Shown piece by piece: positions 34,726-42,231 of a stretch of DNA of 43,233 nucleotides. The stretch spans positions 1 to 43,233 of the forward strand of contig NZ_JAGXFK010000097.1 in the NCBI RefSeq assembly GCF_024637375.1, read 5' to 3'. A program made the position numbers and the translations under genes. Source of the DNA: Sediminimonas sp. (GTDB taxonomy: Bacteria; Pseudomonadota; Alphaproteobacteria; Rhodobacterales; Rhodobacteraceae). Below the pieces are notes generated by a model, which searched no databases, was not told where the DNA came from, and saw only the letters and a program-made list of their open reading frames with translations. Numbering within the stretch: the stretch's first letter is position 1; every line of letters starts with the position of its first letter.

Positions 34726-35940
34726 TCAGATTCCCAGCCGCTGTTCGCGGCGCATGACGGCGAGGATCGAGATCACCGACAGCACCGAGGTCAGGAACAT
34801 GATCCAGATCAGCGGGAACTCGCCGCGGCCGGGCACCAGCAACGCGCCCGCCAGCGCCGAAAGGCCGGCGCCGCCGCCGATCATGATCGCGCCGCCCAGC
34901 CCCGATGCGGTACCGGCCAGGTGCGGGCGCACCGACAGCATGCCGGCGGTGGCGTTGGCGATCACCATGCCGTTGCCCAAGCCCACCATCGTCATGAAAC
35001 CGAAAAACACCAGCGGCCCGGAAAAGCCCGCGTAGGAGAACAGCAGCGACAGCCCCATGCCCGTGGTGCAACTCAACGCGCCCCAAAGCACCATGCGGTT
35101 GACCCCCATCCGCGTCGACAATAGCCCGGTGGCCCAGTTGCCCATGAAATACCCGATCGCCGGGGTGGCGAAGTAGAAACCGAGCACGGCAGGGCTGAGG
35201 CCGAAGACTTCGCTGCCGACGAAGGGCGCGCCGCCGAGGTAGGCAAAGAACGCCCCCGACCCGAAGGCCGCCGCCAGGCAGTAGCCCCAGAACCGCGGCG
35301 CGGTCAGCAGCTCTGGGTATTCCTGGAACTGCTGCGCCAGCGTGTTGGTGCTGGGCGGCGCGGTTTCGCCAAGGTCGCGCCAGGACACCGCCAGCACCAG
35401 CAGCCCACAGGCCAGCAGCATCCAGAAATTCGCCGTCCAGCCGAACAGCTCTTCCAAAACGCCGCCGATCGCCGGGCCGATCATCGGCACCACCGCCATC
35501 CCCATGGTGACGTAGCCGATCATCGACGCGGCGCGGTCCTGGTCGTAGATGTCGCGCACCACCGCGCGCGACAGCACCATGGTGATGACGACCACCGCCT
35601 GGACCATGCGGAAGGCCAGGAACGTCCAGGCGTCGGGGGCCATCAGGCAGCCCAGCGTCGCAAAGCAGAAGACCACCAGCCCCCACAGGATCAGCGGGCG
35701 GCGGCCGTACTTGTCCGAGATCGGGCCGATGACCACCTGAAGCACCGCGTTCATGCCCAGATATAACGCCACCGACAGTTGCATCAGCCGGTAGTCGGTA
35801 TTGAAATAGGCGGCCATGCCCGGCAGCGAGGGCAGGAAGATGTTCATGCTCAGCGCCGAGATCCCGGCAAGCAGAATCAGCGTGGAAATATGCGGTGGGC
35901 TGTCGGGGGTCAGGTAACCCGGTGCATGGCGGCGCGTCAT
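34726..35940 (-). CDS. Bcr/CflA-type MFS efflux transporter
   Basis: This encodes 404 residues from ATG 35940; the frame is open 60 bp further up but without a better start. Twelve membrane helices are expected. The Bcr/CflA signature is visible: ALSMNIFLPSLPGMAAYF at helix 1, then QVVIGPISDKYGRRPLILWG at the helix 2-3 loop, and SRAVVRDIYDQDRAASMIGY. These are proton-driven drug or metabolite exporters of the inner membrane. It lies between the ScfR-type regulator and pccB, divergent from pccB, so ScfR elements at 35995-36046 may also act on it. A link to export of propionate-related compounds is speculative. Confidence 0.9.
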   Translation of the reverse strand: MTRRHAPGYLTPDSPPHISTLILLAGISALSMNIFLPSLPGMAAYFNTDYRLMQLSVALYLGMNAVLQVVIGPISDKYGRRPLILWGLVVFCFATLGCLMAPDAWTFLAFRMVQAVVVITMVLSRAVVRDIYDQDRAASMIGYVTMGMAVVPMIGPAIGGVLEELFGWTANFWMLLACGLLVLAVSWRDLGETAPPSTNTLAQQFQEYPELLTAPRFWGYCLAAAFGSGAFFAYLGGAPFVGSEVFGLSPAVLGFYFATPAIGYFMGNWATGLLSTRMGVNRMVLWGALSCTTGMGLSLLFSYAGFSGPLVFFGFMTMVGLGNGMVIANATAGMLSVRPHLAGTASGLGGAIMIGGGAGLSALAGALLVPGRGEFPLIWIMFLTSVLSVISILAVMRREQRLGI

Positions 35941-35994
35941 GCACTCATGGCTAGGGCGCGGGCGCGGGGAAGTCCATCGGGATGGTGCGAAACA

Positions 35995-36046
35995 TTGCAA
36001 TTTTGCTATTAGCTAATCTTGTATTTTCCAGAATTTGCAAATTTGC
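35995..36046 (+). promoter_or_regulatory. Two TTGCAA(A/T)TTTGC elements upstream of pccB (ScfR/PccR-type sites)
   Basis: TTGCAATTTTGC at 35995-36006 and TTGCAAATTTGC at 36035-36046 differ in one base, point the same way and start exactly 40 bp apart, about four helical turns. The second overlaps a full TTTGCAAA. This is the kind of motif reported for PccR at pccB promoters in Rhodobacter. They lie 64-115 bp before the pccB start and 55-106 bp before the divergent MFS start. Confidence 0.75.
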
Positions 36047-36062
36047 CGGAAATCGTTTTGTG

Positions 36063-36079
36063 CAAGGCCGCGGGCCTTG
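36063..36079. other. Short hairpin in the pccB leader
   Basis: CAAGGCC-GCG-GGCCTTG is a perfect 7-bp stem with a 3-base loop located 31 bp before the pccB start. It may be an RNA hairpin in the leader or a small operator. Without a mapped transcript start it cannot be assigned. Confidence 0.3.
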
Positions 36080-36109
36080 TATATGGGCTTCAAACGGAAG
36101 GGGACAGCC

Positions 36110-37642
36110 ATGAAAGATATCCTGCAGGAACTGGAAAACCGCCGCGAACAGGCCCGGCTGGGCGGCGGCCAGAAGCGGATCGACGCGCAGCACGAACGTG
36201 GCAAGCTGACGGCGCGCGAACGTATCGACCTGCTGCTCGACGAGGGCAGCTTCGAGGAATTCGACATGTTCGTGACCCATCGGTGCACCGATTTCGGCAT
36301 GGAAAAGCAGCGCCCCTACAGCGATGGCGTGGTCACCGGCTGGGGCACGGTGAACGGGCGCATGATCTATGTCTTCAGCCAGGATTTCACCGTCTTCGGC
36401 GGGTCGCTTTCGGCGACCCATGCGCAGAAGATCTGCAAGATCATGGACATGGCCATGCAAAATGGCGCGCCGGTGGTGGGATTGAACGATTCGGGCGGCG
36501 CCCGCATCCAGGAGGGCGTCGACAGCCTCGCGGGCTATGCCGAGGTGTTCCAGCGCAATATCGAAGCCTCGGGCGTGATCCCGCAGATCAGCGTCATCAT
36601 GGGCCCGTGCGCGGGTGGCGCGGTCTATTCGCCGGCGATGACCGATTTCATCTTCATGGTGCGCGACAGCTCGTACATGTTCGTGACTGGGCCGGACGTC
36701 GTCAAGACGGTGACCAACGAGGTGGTCACCGCAGAGGAGCTGGGCGGCGCCGGCACCCACACCAGGAAAAGCTCGGTCGCCGACGGGGCTTTTGACAACG
36801 ATGTCGAGGCGCTGGCCGAGGTGCGCCGCCTGATCGACCTGTTGCCGCTCAACAACCAGGCCAAGCCGCCGGTGCGCCCCTTCTTCGATGACCCCGAGCG
36901 TATCGAGCCCAGTCTCGACACGCTGATCCCCGACAACCCCAACATGCCCTACGACATGAAGGAGTTGATCCTCAAGACCGCCGACGAGGCCGATTTCTAC
37001 GAGATCCAGGCGGATTTCGCCGCCAATATCATCACCGGGTTCATCCGGCTGGAGGGGCGCACCGTGGGCGTGGTGGCCAACCAGCCGATGGTGCTGGCGG
37101 GGGTGCTGGACATCGACAGCTCGCGCAAGGCGGCGCGGTTCGTGCGCTTTTGCGACGCCTTCGAGATACCGATCCTGACCTTCGTGGACGTGCCCGGATT
37201 CCTGCCCGGCACGGCGCAGGAATATGGCGGCGTCATCAAGCACGGCGCCAAGCTGTTGTTCGCCTATGGCGAGGCCACGGTGCCCAAGGTGACGGTGATC
37301 ACCCGCAAGGCCTATGGCGGGGCCTATGACGTGATGGCCTCCAAGCACCTGCGCGGCGATTTCAACTATGCCTGGCCCACCGCCGAGATCGCGGTGATGG
37401 GCGCCAAGGGCGCGACCGAGATCATCCACCGCGCCGATTTGGGCGACGAGGAAAAGATCGCCGCCCATACCCGCGATTACGAGGCGCGTTTCGCCAACCC
37501 CTTCGTCGCCGCCGAGCGCGGTTTCATCGACGAGGTGATCCAGCCGCGCAGCACCCGCAAGCGGGTGGCGCGTGCTTTTGCCTCGCTCAGGGGCAAGAAG
37601 CTGAGCAACCCGTGGAAGAAACACGACAACATCCCGCTGTGA
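36110..37642 (+). CDS. pccB: Propionyl-CoA carboxylase beta subunit (carboxyltransferase)
   Basis: This encodes 510 residues from ATG 36110, with GGAAGGGG upstream. It transfers the carboxyl group from biotin to propionyl-CoA, giving methylmalonyl-CoA. Family blocks are [78 protein letters not shown], then [19 protein letters not shown] and [18 protein letters not shown] in the C-terminal half. These fit acyl-CoA carboxyltransferases of the propionyl type, and the pccA and mutase neighbours settle the choice over methylcrotonyl or geranyl enzymes. The alpha subunit gene lies 1.9 kb downstream, past three or four tiny genes. Confidence 0.95.
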   Translation: MKDILQELENRREQARLGGGQKRIDAQHERGKLTARERIDLLLDEGSFEEFDMFVTHRCTDFGMEKQRPYSDGVVTGWGTVNGRMIYVFSQDFTVFGGSLSATHAQKICKIMDMAMQNGAPVVGLNDSGGARIQEGVDSLAGYAEVFQRNIEASGVIPQISVIMGPCAGGAVYSPAMTDFIFMVRDSSYMFVTGPDVVKTVTNEVVTAEELGGAGTHTRKSSVADGAFDNDVEALAEVRRLIDLLPLNNQAKPPVRPFFDDPERIEPSLDTLIPDNPNMPYDMKELILKTADEADFYEIQADFAANIITGFIRLEGRTVGVVANQPMVLAGVLDIDSSRKAARFVRFCDAFEIPILTFVDVPGFLPGTAQEYGGVIKHGAKLLFAYGEATVPKVTVITRKAYGGAYDVMASKHLRGDFNYAWPTAEIAVMGAKGATEIIHRADLGDEEKIAAHTRDYEARFANPFVAAERGFIDEVIQPRSTRKRVARAFASLRGKKLSNPWKKHDNIPL

Positions 37643-37898
37643 GCGGCTTGGCGGACGGGGCGCATCTGGGGGCGAATATGGCGCGACCACGACATATTGC
37701 GACGCGAAGGGCGTGCGACAGGCCGGGTGCGGCTTTGGCGTCACAGGCGCGCCAACTGCGCGCCGGGGCATGTATTTTGCGGCCCCGTTGCGGTATGATC
37801 ACATCGGGGTGTGCCTTGTCGGGCATGGCCTTGCCAACTGGGCAGGTGGGGGGCGCTGGCCCTGTATCGCCCGCAAGAAAAACAGACAGGAGTAACAC

Positions 37899-38042
37899 AT
37901 GTCGAACAGTATCAGGGGCATTATGGCGCTTTTCTTCGTCGGCGTTGTCGGCGCTTGCGCGCAGCCCACACAGGAAGAATACATCGTGGTCGAGCCCGAG
38001 CCGATCTCGACCGAGCCGACCTACACCGGCAAGTACAAGTAA
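37899..38042 (+). CDS. Tiny predicted lipoprotein downstream of pccB
   Basis: This encodes 47 residues from ATG 37899, with ACAGGAG six bases upstream. The N-terminus MSNSIRGIMALFFVGVVGAC has a lipobox VGAC with the lipid-bearing Cys at residue 20. The mature peptide is only about 28 residues and acidic (EEYIVVEPEPISTEPTYTG). It is too short for the usual gene cut-offs, but ribosome site, signal and lack of competing frame support it. A strong GC hairpin follows 8 bp after the stop. Function unknown; it sits between pccB and pccA. Confidence 0.7.
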   Translation: MSNSIRGIMALFFVGVVGACAQPTQEEYIVVEPEPISTEPTYTGKYK

Positions 38043-38050
38043 CCGCACGT

Positions 38051-38076
38051 CGGGGCGGGCCATGGCGCCCGCCCCG
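38051..38076. other. Strong GC hairpin after the tiny lipoprotein gene
   Basis: CGGGGCGGGC (38051-38060) and GCCCGCCCCG (38067-38076) are a perfect 10-bp stem with the six-base loop CATGGC, starting 8 bases after the stop codon. No T-run follows, so it may act as a transcript-end stabiliser or a Rho-assisted stop more than as an intrinsic terminator. Confidence 0.5.
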
Positions 38077-38129
38077 CGACCGGCACGCACCGGGCCGCGC
38101 GCCGCTGGGCGCCGGGCGGAGGGCGTGCC

Positions 38130-38477
38130 ATGCTGAAACACCGCGGCTTTCCCGGGCGCCTGCCCGGTACCGATTTCCAGTTCACCGTCCGGCGCGCCAA
38201 CCCGAAGGGCGCCACACCGCTGAAGGCGCGGGTGCGTCACGCCGACCGGCGCCCGGCCGACCGCATGGCCGACGCGGCCTTTCTGGAGGCGCTGTGGGAT
38301 CATTTCGGCGAAGAGCCCTTTGTGCGCGGCAACCTCGATGCGGGGCGCCTTGGCTGGCTGTTCGGGCGCGAGGTGGTGCCGGCGGAAGACCCGTTCGACT
38401 CCGAGAGTTATGACGCGCTGTTGCGCATCGACACGGACGTGGCGCGCGCCGCCTTTCCCGAGGTGTTCGGGCCATGA
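38130..38477 (+). CDS. Hypothetical 115-residue protein between pccB and pccA
   Basis: ATG 38130 is preceded by GGCGGAGGGCG. The protein begins MLKHRGFPGRLPGTDFQFTV and continues basic until about residue 50, then becomes acidic (DHFGEEPFVRGNLDAGRLGWLFGREVVPAEDPFDSE). No signal peptide or membrane helix is seen, so it is probably cytoplasmic. I do not recognise the family. The two halves of opposite charge suggest a small folded protein. Its place in the pcc locus and the strong terminator 186 bp downstream suggest it is the last gene of the pccB transcript. Confidence 0.65.
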   Translation: MLKHRGFPGRLPGTDFQFTVRRANPKGATPLKARVRHADRRPADRMADAAFLEALWDHFGEEPFVRGNLDAGRLGWLFGREVVPAEDPFDSESYDALLRIDTDVARAAFPEVFGP

Positions 38478-38662
38478 CCGGCATTTTTTCGCCCACGCCC
38501 CCCCACCCGAATGAGCGGAGCGCCGCCCAATGGGCCGCGCGCGTGCGGCGCGGCTTGGCAGCCGCGCTGGGCCGCGTCATGGTGGCAGACGTGGGCACGA
38601 CAGGCCCCGCGTATGCGGGCCGTTGTACGGAGACGGCCCGGAACCCATACCCTTCCCCTGCT
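38478..38662 (+). other. Non-coding stretch before a strong terminator
   Basis: An ATG at 38474 opens a long frame here, but it runs through the terminator and the next gene in the wrong frame, so I do not accept it. The stretch contains CCCGC-GTAT-GCGGG near 38609-38622 and other GC stems. It is either the 3' untranslated end of the pccB transcript or a small RNA ending at the terminator. Confidence 0.35.
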
Positions 38663-38702
38663 GGATGGGCGCGTCACGGTGGTGACGGCCCATCCTTTTT
38701 TT
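38663..38702 (+). terminator. Strong intrinsic terminator
   Basis: GGATGGGC pairs with GCCCATCC, and inside it CGTCAC pairs with GTGACG around a GGTG loop, giving about 14 base pairs with one bulged G. Seven T residues follow directly (38696-38702). This is the clearest terminator in the window. It would end the transcript from pccB and the small genes, so pccA needs its own promoter. Confidence 0.9.
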
Positions 38703-38796
38703 ACGGGCGCCCGCGCAGCTATGCGCGTTCCCATCGGGGGCGGGATGTGGCATCATGGATGGGCAATCAACATCCCAATTCAGAGGATCGAGCAGA

Positions 38797-39003
38797 ATGC
38801 GAAAAGCGATACTTGGCACCGGGGTCGTCGCCTTGGTGGCGTTGGCCGGATGCGGGCAGAGCACGGGCGAACAGGCGCTGCTGGGCGCCGGTGGCGGCGC
38901 GGGGGCGTCGGTGCTGCTTAGTGGCAACGTGGTGGCCGGCGCGCTGGTCGGTGCAGCGGGCAACGTGCTTTACTGCGACCGCTTCCCGTCGCGCTGCAAC
39001 TGA
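38797..39003 (+). CDS. Small lipoprotein with glycine-zipper-like segment
   Basis: This encodes 68 residues from ATG 38797. The N-terminus MRKAILGTGVVALVALAGCG is a lipoprotein signal with lipobox LAGC (Cys19). The rest is glycine/alanine-rich and hydrophobic (LLGAGGGAGASVLLSGNVVA, then GALVGAAGNVLYC), like the glycine-zipper segments of small envelope proteins such as the OsmB/SlyB type, and ends with two cysteines (CDRFPSRCN). The function is not known. It stands after the strong terminator and before a minus-strand porin-like fragment. Confidence 0.75.
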   Translation: MRKAILGTGVVALVALAGCGQSTGEQALLGAGGGAGASVLLSGNVVAGALVGAAGNVLYCDRFPSRCN

Positions 39004-39073
39004 GCCGGGAGCGCAGGCAAGAAGCGCGCCGCCGCGCGAGGGCGCGGCGGCGGCAAGGGCGGCTGCGGGCCGC

Positions 39074-39352
39074 TCAGAAATTGAATTGCACCATCGTCTG
39101 TACGCCACCGGCGCCGAAGGTATAGCGCGCCTGTGTCTGGCGCGCAAAGGCGACACCGGCGGTGCCGTTGACATCGGCCGTCGCGTGCAGCGTGTGCAAT
39201 GGCATGAAAGTGCTCCAGGTCTGGCCGACGGTCAGCCCGCCGAGTTCGCCGCAAGCGTGAAGCAGGCGGAAGGTGGCGTTGCCCGAGCCGAAGAAATCGC
39301 CCCCGAACCGGAAGCCCAGATCACCCATACTGGTGCCGGTGTTTGGTCTCAT
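39074..39352 (-). CDS. Short DcaP-porin-like ORF, probably a fragment
   Basis: This encodes 92 residues. The stretch GGLTVGQTWSTFMPLHTLHA, then NGTAGVAFARQTQARYTF, resembles one N-proximal part of the DcaP-like outer-membrane porins, whose members are several hundred residues long. The ORF has no signal peptide, so it is either a remnant or a very short protein. Two points argue against simple junk: AGAGGAAA lies about 8 bases before the ATG, and the last residues (MVQFNF) end in Phe as outer-membrane barrels do. It faces the small lipoprotein gene and is divergent from pccA. Family assignment is from memory and tentative. Confidence 0.4.
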   Translation of the reverse strand: MRPNTGTSMGDLGFRFGGDFFGSGNATFRLLHACGELGGLTVGQTWSTFMPLHTLHATADVNGTAGVAFARQTQARYTFGAGGVQTMVQFNF

Positions 39353-39403
39353 GTCGCTGTTTCCTCTTTGGTGTCACGCGGGGGACAATGGCCCCTCGCG
39401 CGA

Positions 39404-39421
39404 AGTGTCGGGGACGACACT
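39404..39421. promoter_or_regulatory. Inverted repeat between the porin-like ORF and pccA
   Basis: AGTGTCG-GGGA-CGACACT is a perfect 7-bp stem with a 4-base loop, 52 bp before the porin-like ORF start on the minus strand and 168 bp before pccA. It could be an operator or a leader hairpin. A TTGCAA(A/T)TTTGC element is not seen here. Confidence 0.3.
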
Positions 39422-39588
39422 GGCAGGGCTGGCGACCATGTGTACCTCACGAACCCGTGCATGAGGGTTTTGTGTAAGGTTTTGAAAGAAAGCCGAAATT
39501 CACACGAATGTGAAACGCCCCCGACCGGGCGTGCAGCGCGGCCGGCGCCGGGCCGCGCTGCCGCAGGGCAAGGAAAGGAAGAAGGTTG

Positions 39589-41589
39589 ATGTTCAAGAAA
39601 ATCCTGATCGCGAACCGTGGCGAGATCGCCTGCCGGGTCATCAAGTCCGCCCGTCGAATGGGTATCGCGACGGTCGCGATCTATTCCGATGCCGACAAGG
39701 GCGCGCTGCACGTCGCCATGGCCGACGAGGCGGTGCACATCGGCCCCGCGCCGGCGTCCGAGTCCTACATCGTCATCGACAAGGTGATGCAGGCGGTGCG
39801 CGATACCGGCGCCGAGGCGGTGCATCCCGGCTACGGTTTCCTGTCGGAAAACCCGAAATTCGCCGAGGCGCTGGAGGCCGAGGGCGTGGCCTTCATCGGG
39901 CCGCCCAAGGGCGCGATCGAGGCGATGGGCGACAAGATCACCTCGAAAAAGCTGGCGCAGGAGGCGGGCGTGAGCACCGTGCCCGGCGTCATGGGCCTGA
40001 TCGAGGATGCAGAAGAGGCGGTGAAGATCAGCCGCGAGATCGGCTATCCGGTGATGATCAAGGCGTCGGCGGGCGGCGGCGGCAAGGGGATGCGCATCGC
40101 CTGGGACGACGACGAGGCGCGCGAGGGGTTCCAGAGTTCGAAGAACGAGGCGGCGTCGTCTTTCGGCGACGACCGCATCTTCATCGAGAAATTCGTCACC
40201 CAACCGCGCCATATCGAGATCCAGGTGCTGTGCGACAAGCACGGGAACGGCGTCTATTTGCACGAGCGCGAATGCTCGATCCAGCGGCGCAACCAGAAGG
40301 TGATCGAAGAGGCCCCCAGCCCGTTCCTGGATGCGCAGACCCGCAAGGCCATGGGCGAACAGGCGCTGGCGCTGTCCCACGCCGTGGACTACGCCAGCGC
40401 CGGCACGGTGGAATTCATCGTCGACGGCGACCGCAACTTCTTTTTCCTGGAAATGAACACGCGGCTGCAGGTCGAACACCCGGTGACCGAACTGATCACC
40501 GGGGTCGACCTGGTCGAACAGATGATCCGCGTCGCCGCCGGTGAAAAGCTGCCCTTCACGCAGGACGACATCGCGCTTGACGGCTGGGCCATCGAAAGCC
40601 GCCTTTACGCCGAAGACCCCTATCGCGGGTTCCTGCCGTCGATCGGGCGTCTGACGCGCTATCGCCCGCCGCAGGAAACCGTGGCCGATACCGCCAAGGT
40701 GCGCAACGACACCGGCGTCTACGAGGGCGGCGAGATTTCCATGTACTACGACCCGATGATCGCCAAGCTGTGCACCTGGGCGCCGACCCGCGCGCAGGCG
40801 ATCGAGGAAATGCGCGTGGCGCTGGATTCGTTCGAGGTCGAAGGCATCGGCCACAACCTGCCGTTCCTCAGCGCGGTGATGGATCATCCCAAGTTCGTCG
40901 CCGGCGAAATGACCACCGCTTTCATCGCCGAGGAATACCCCGACGGGTTCGACGGCGTGACCCTGCCCGAGGACGCCCTGCGCCGCATCGCGGCGGCGGC
41001 GGCGGCGATGCACCGCGTGGGCGAGATACGCCGCGCGCGCATTTCGGGTCGGATGGACAACCACGAACGCCATGTCGGGCGCGACTGGGTGGTGTCGTTG
41101 CAGGGCGAGGATTTCGAGGTCACCATCGACGCCGACCAGGGCGGCGCCAGCGTGCGCTTTGCCGATGGTGCCGAGATGCGCGTGACCAGCGACTGGACGC
41201 CGGGCAAGCCGCTGGCGGTGCTCGACGTGGACGGCAGCCCGCTGGTGCTGAAGGTCGGCAAGATCTCGGGCGGGTTCCGCATCCGCACCCGCGGGGCAGA
41301 TCTGAAATGCCATGTGCGCACGCCCCGTCAGGCGGAGCTGGCGGCACTGATGCCCGAGAAGGAGGCGGCCGACACCTCGAAGATGCTGCTGTGCCCGATG
41401 CCCGGCCTGATCGTCAAGATCAACGTGGCCGAGGGCGAAGAGGTGCAGCTGGGGCAGGCGCTGTGCACGGTCGAGGCGATGAAGATGGAAAATATCCTGC
41501 GCGCCGAGCGCAAGGGCACCGTCACCAAGATCAACGCCGGGCCGGGCGACAGCCTGGGCGTTGACGAGGTCATCATGGAGTTCGAGTGA
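39589..41589 (+). CDS. pccA: Propionyl-CoA carboxylase alpha subunit (biotin-containing)
   Basis: This encodes 666 residues from ATG 39589 (AAGGAAGAAGG upstream). Domains in order are biotin carboxylase (about 1-445; KILIANRGEIACRVIKSARR, ASAGGGGKGMRIA ATP loop, ECSIQRRNQKVIEE, FFFLEMNTRLQVEHPVTE), a BT linker domain (about 500-590), and the biotinyl carrier domain with the biotin Lys632 in VEAMKMEN. It carboxylates biotin with bicarbonate and ATP and works with PccB. Length and the BT domain fit the propionyl type. It is separated from pccB by a strong terminator, so the two subunits may be transcribed separately. Confidence 0.96.
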   Translation: MFKKILIANRGEIACRVIKSARRMGIATVAIYSDADKGALHVAMADEAVHIGPAPASESYIVIDKVMQAVRDTGAEAVHPGYGFLSENPKFAEALEAEGVAFIGPPKGAIEAMGDKITSKKLAQEAGVSTVPGVMGLIEDAEEAVKISREIGYPVMIKASAGGGGKGMRIAWDDDEAREGFQSSKNEAASSFGDDRIFIEKFVTQPRHIEIQVLCDKHGNGVYLHERECSIQRRNQKVIEEAPSPFLDAQTRKAMGEQALALSHAVDYASAGTVEFIVDGDRNFFFLEMNTRLQVEHPVTELITGVDLVEQMIRVAAGEKLPFTQDDIALDGWAIESRLYAEDPYRGFLPSIGRLTRYRPPQETVADTAKVRNDTGVYEGGEISMYYDPMIAKLCTWAPTRAQAIEEMRVALDSFEVEGIGHNLPFLSAVMDHPKFVAGEMTTAFIAEEYPDGFDGVTLPEDALRRIAAAAAAMHRVGEIRRARISGRMDNHERHVGRDWVVSLQGEDFEVTIDADQGGASVRFADGAEMRVTSDWTPGKPLAVLDVDGSPLVLKVGKISGGFRIRTRGADLKCHVRTPRQAELAALMPEKEAADTSKMLLCPMPGLIVKINVAEGEEVQLGQALCTVEAMKMENILRAERKGTVTKINAGPGDSLGVDEVIMEFE

Positions 41590-41649
41590 GGCGATGACCG
41601 CACTAGGCGCACCGGCAGTGGCGCGGGGGGTGGCACGGCAAGGCCGTCG

Positions 41650-42108
41650 TCACTCCTTGCCCAGGGCCTCGCGGATTTCCTGCTGGCGGATCGGCCATTT
41701 GTCGATGCTGCGGCGAATTTCGCGCATGTCCCACGGCGCCGGCTTGCGCAGCTTGACCTGCCCGTCCTTGCCGATCAGCACCAGCCCGAAATCGCGTGGG
41801 CGCAGTTTCTGGCGCACGGACGAATTTGACTCGGGGTCGGTGTCGGTCAGAACGACCACGTCGCGAACCAGAAGGGCGGGCACGTCATCGCGCAGCTTGT
41901 CCATCTGTTGCTTGAAGCTCGGATCAAGCGGGCTGTCGGCGAACACCACGATCAGGCGGTTTTCCCACTTGAACTGCTCCAGTTCGACATCGCCCGCTTC
42001 CATCAGGGGCAACTCGGGGCTGTCGCCGGCATCCTCCTCGGCCGCCAGCGCGGGCGAGATGGACAAAACGAAAAACAACGCGGCGACAAGGCTGAATGCA
42101 GATTTCAT
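41650..42108 (-). CDS. DUF4174 domain protein, exported
   Basis: This encodes 152 residues. Residues 1-22 are a Sec signal peptide ([17 protein letters not shown]). The rest matches the DUF4174 pattern: [20 protein letters not shown], then [15 protein letters not shown], and the ending [22 protein letters not shown]. The fold is thioredoxin-like in outline, but no CxxC is present, so redox activity is unlikely. Probably periplasmic. It is convergent with pccA (60 bp) and divergent from the mutase gene. Its place in this locus is familiar in the group, but the function is unknown. Confidence 0.85.
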   Translation of the reverse strand: MKSAFSLVAALFFVLSISPALAAEEDAGDSPELPLMEAGDVELEQFKWENRLIVVFADSPLDPSFKQQMDKLRDDVPALLVRDVVVLTDTDPESNSSVRQKLRPRDFGLVLIGKDGQVKLRKPAPWDMREIRRSIDKWPIRQQEIREALGKE

Positions 42109-42151
42109 GGCCCCTCCTTATCCCGCAGATATAGGCGCTTTGATAGCGAAA

Positions 42152-42167
42152 GCGAATGGTCATTCGC
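42152..42167. promoter_or_regulatory. 16-bp palindrome before the mutase gene
   Basis: GCGAATG-GT-CATTCGC is a perfect 7+2+7 inverted repeat in the 123-bp gap between the divergent DUF4174 gene (44 bp away) and the mutase gene (65 bp away). It is a candidate operator. It is unlike the TTGCAA-type element found before pccB, so a different regulator would be involved. Confidence 0.4.
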
Positions 42168-42231
42168 GCCAACCCGCAGAGATTTTTGCGCCGCGCCAAG
42201 GTGCGCGCGCCCAGATGAAAGGACCAGCACG

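Noticed and set aside
33248..35944. An 898-codon frame apparently fusing the MFS transporter region to the ScfR regulator.
   Set aside because: The part upstream of 34648 is out of frame with the real MFS gene and arginine-rich. The regulator starts at its own ATG, after a regulatory gap.
38474..39589. A 371-codon plus-strand frame from ATG 38474 to pccA.
   Set aside because: It would cross a strong terminator, the 68-residue lipoprotein gene in another frame and the porin-like ORF, and shows no domain.
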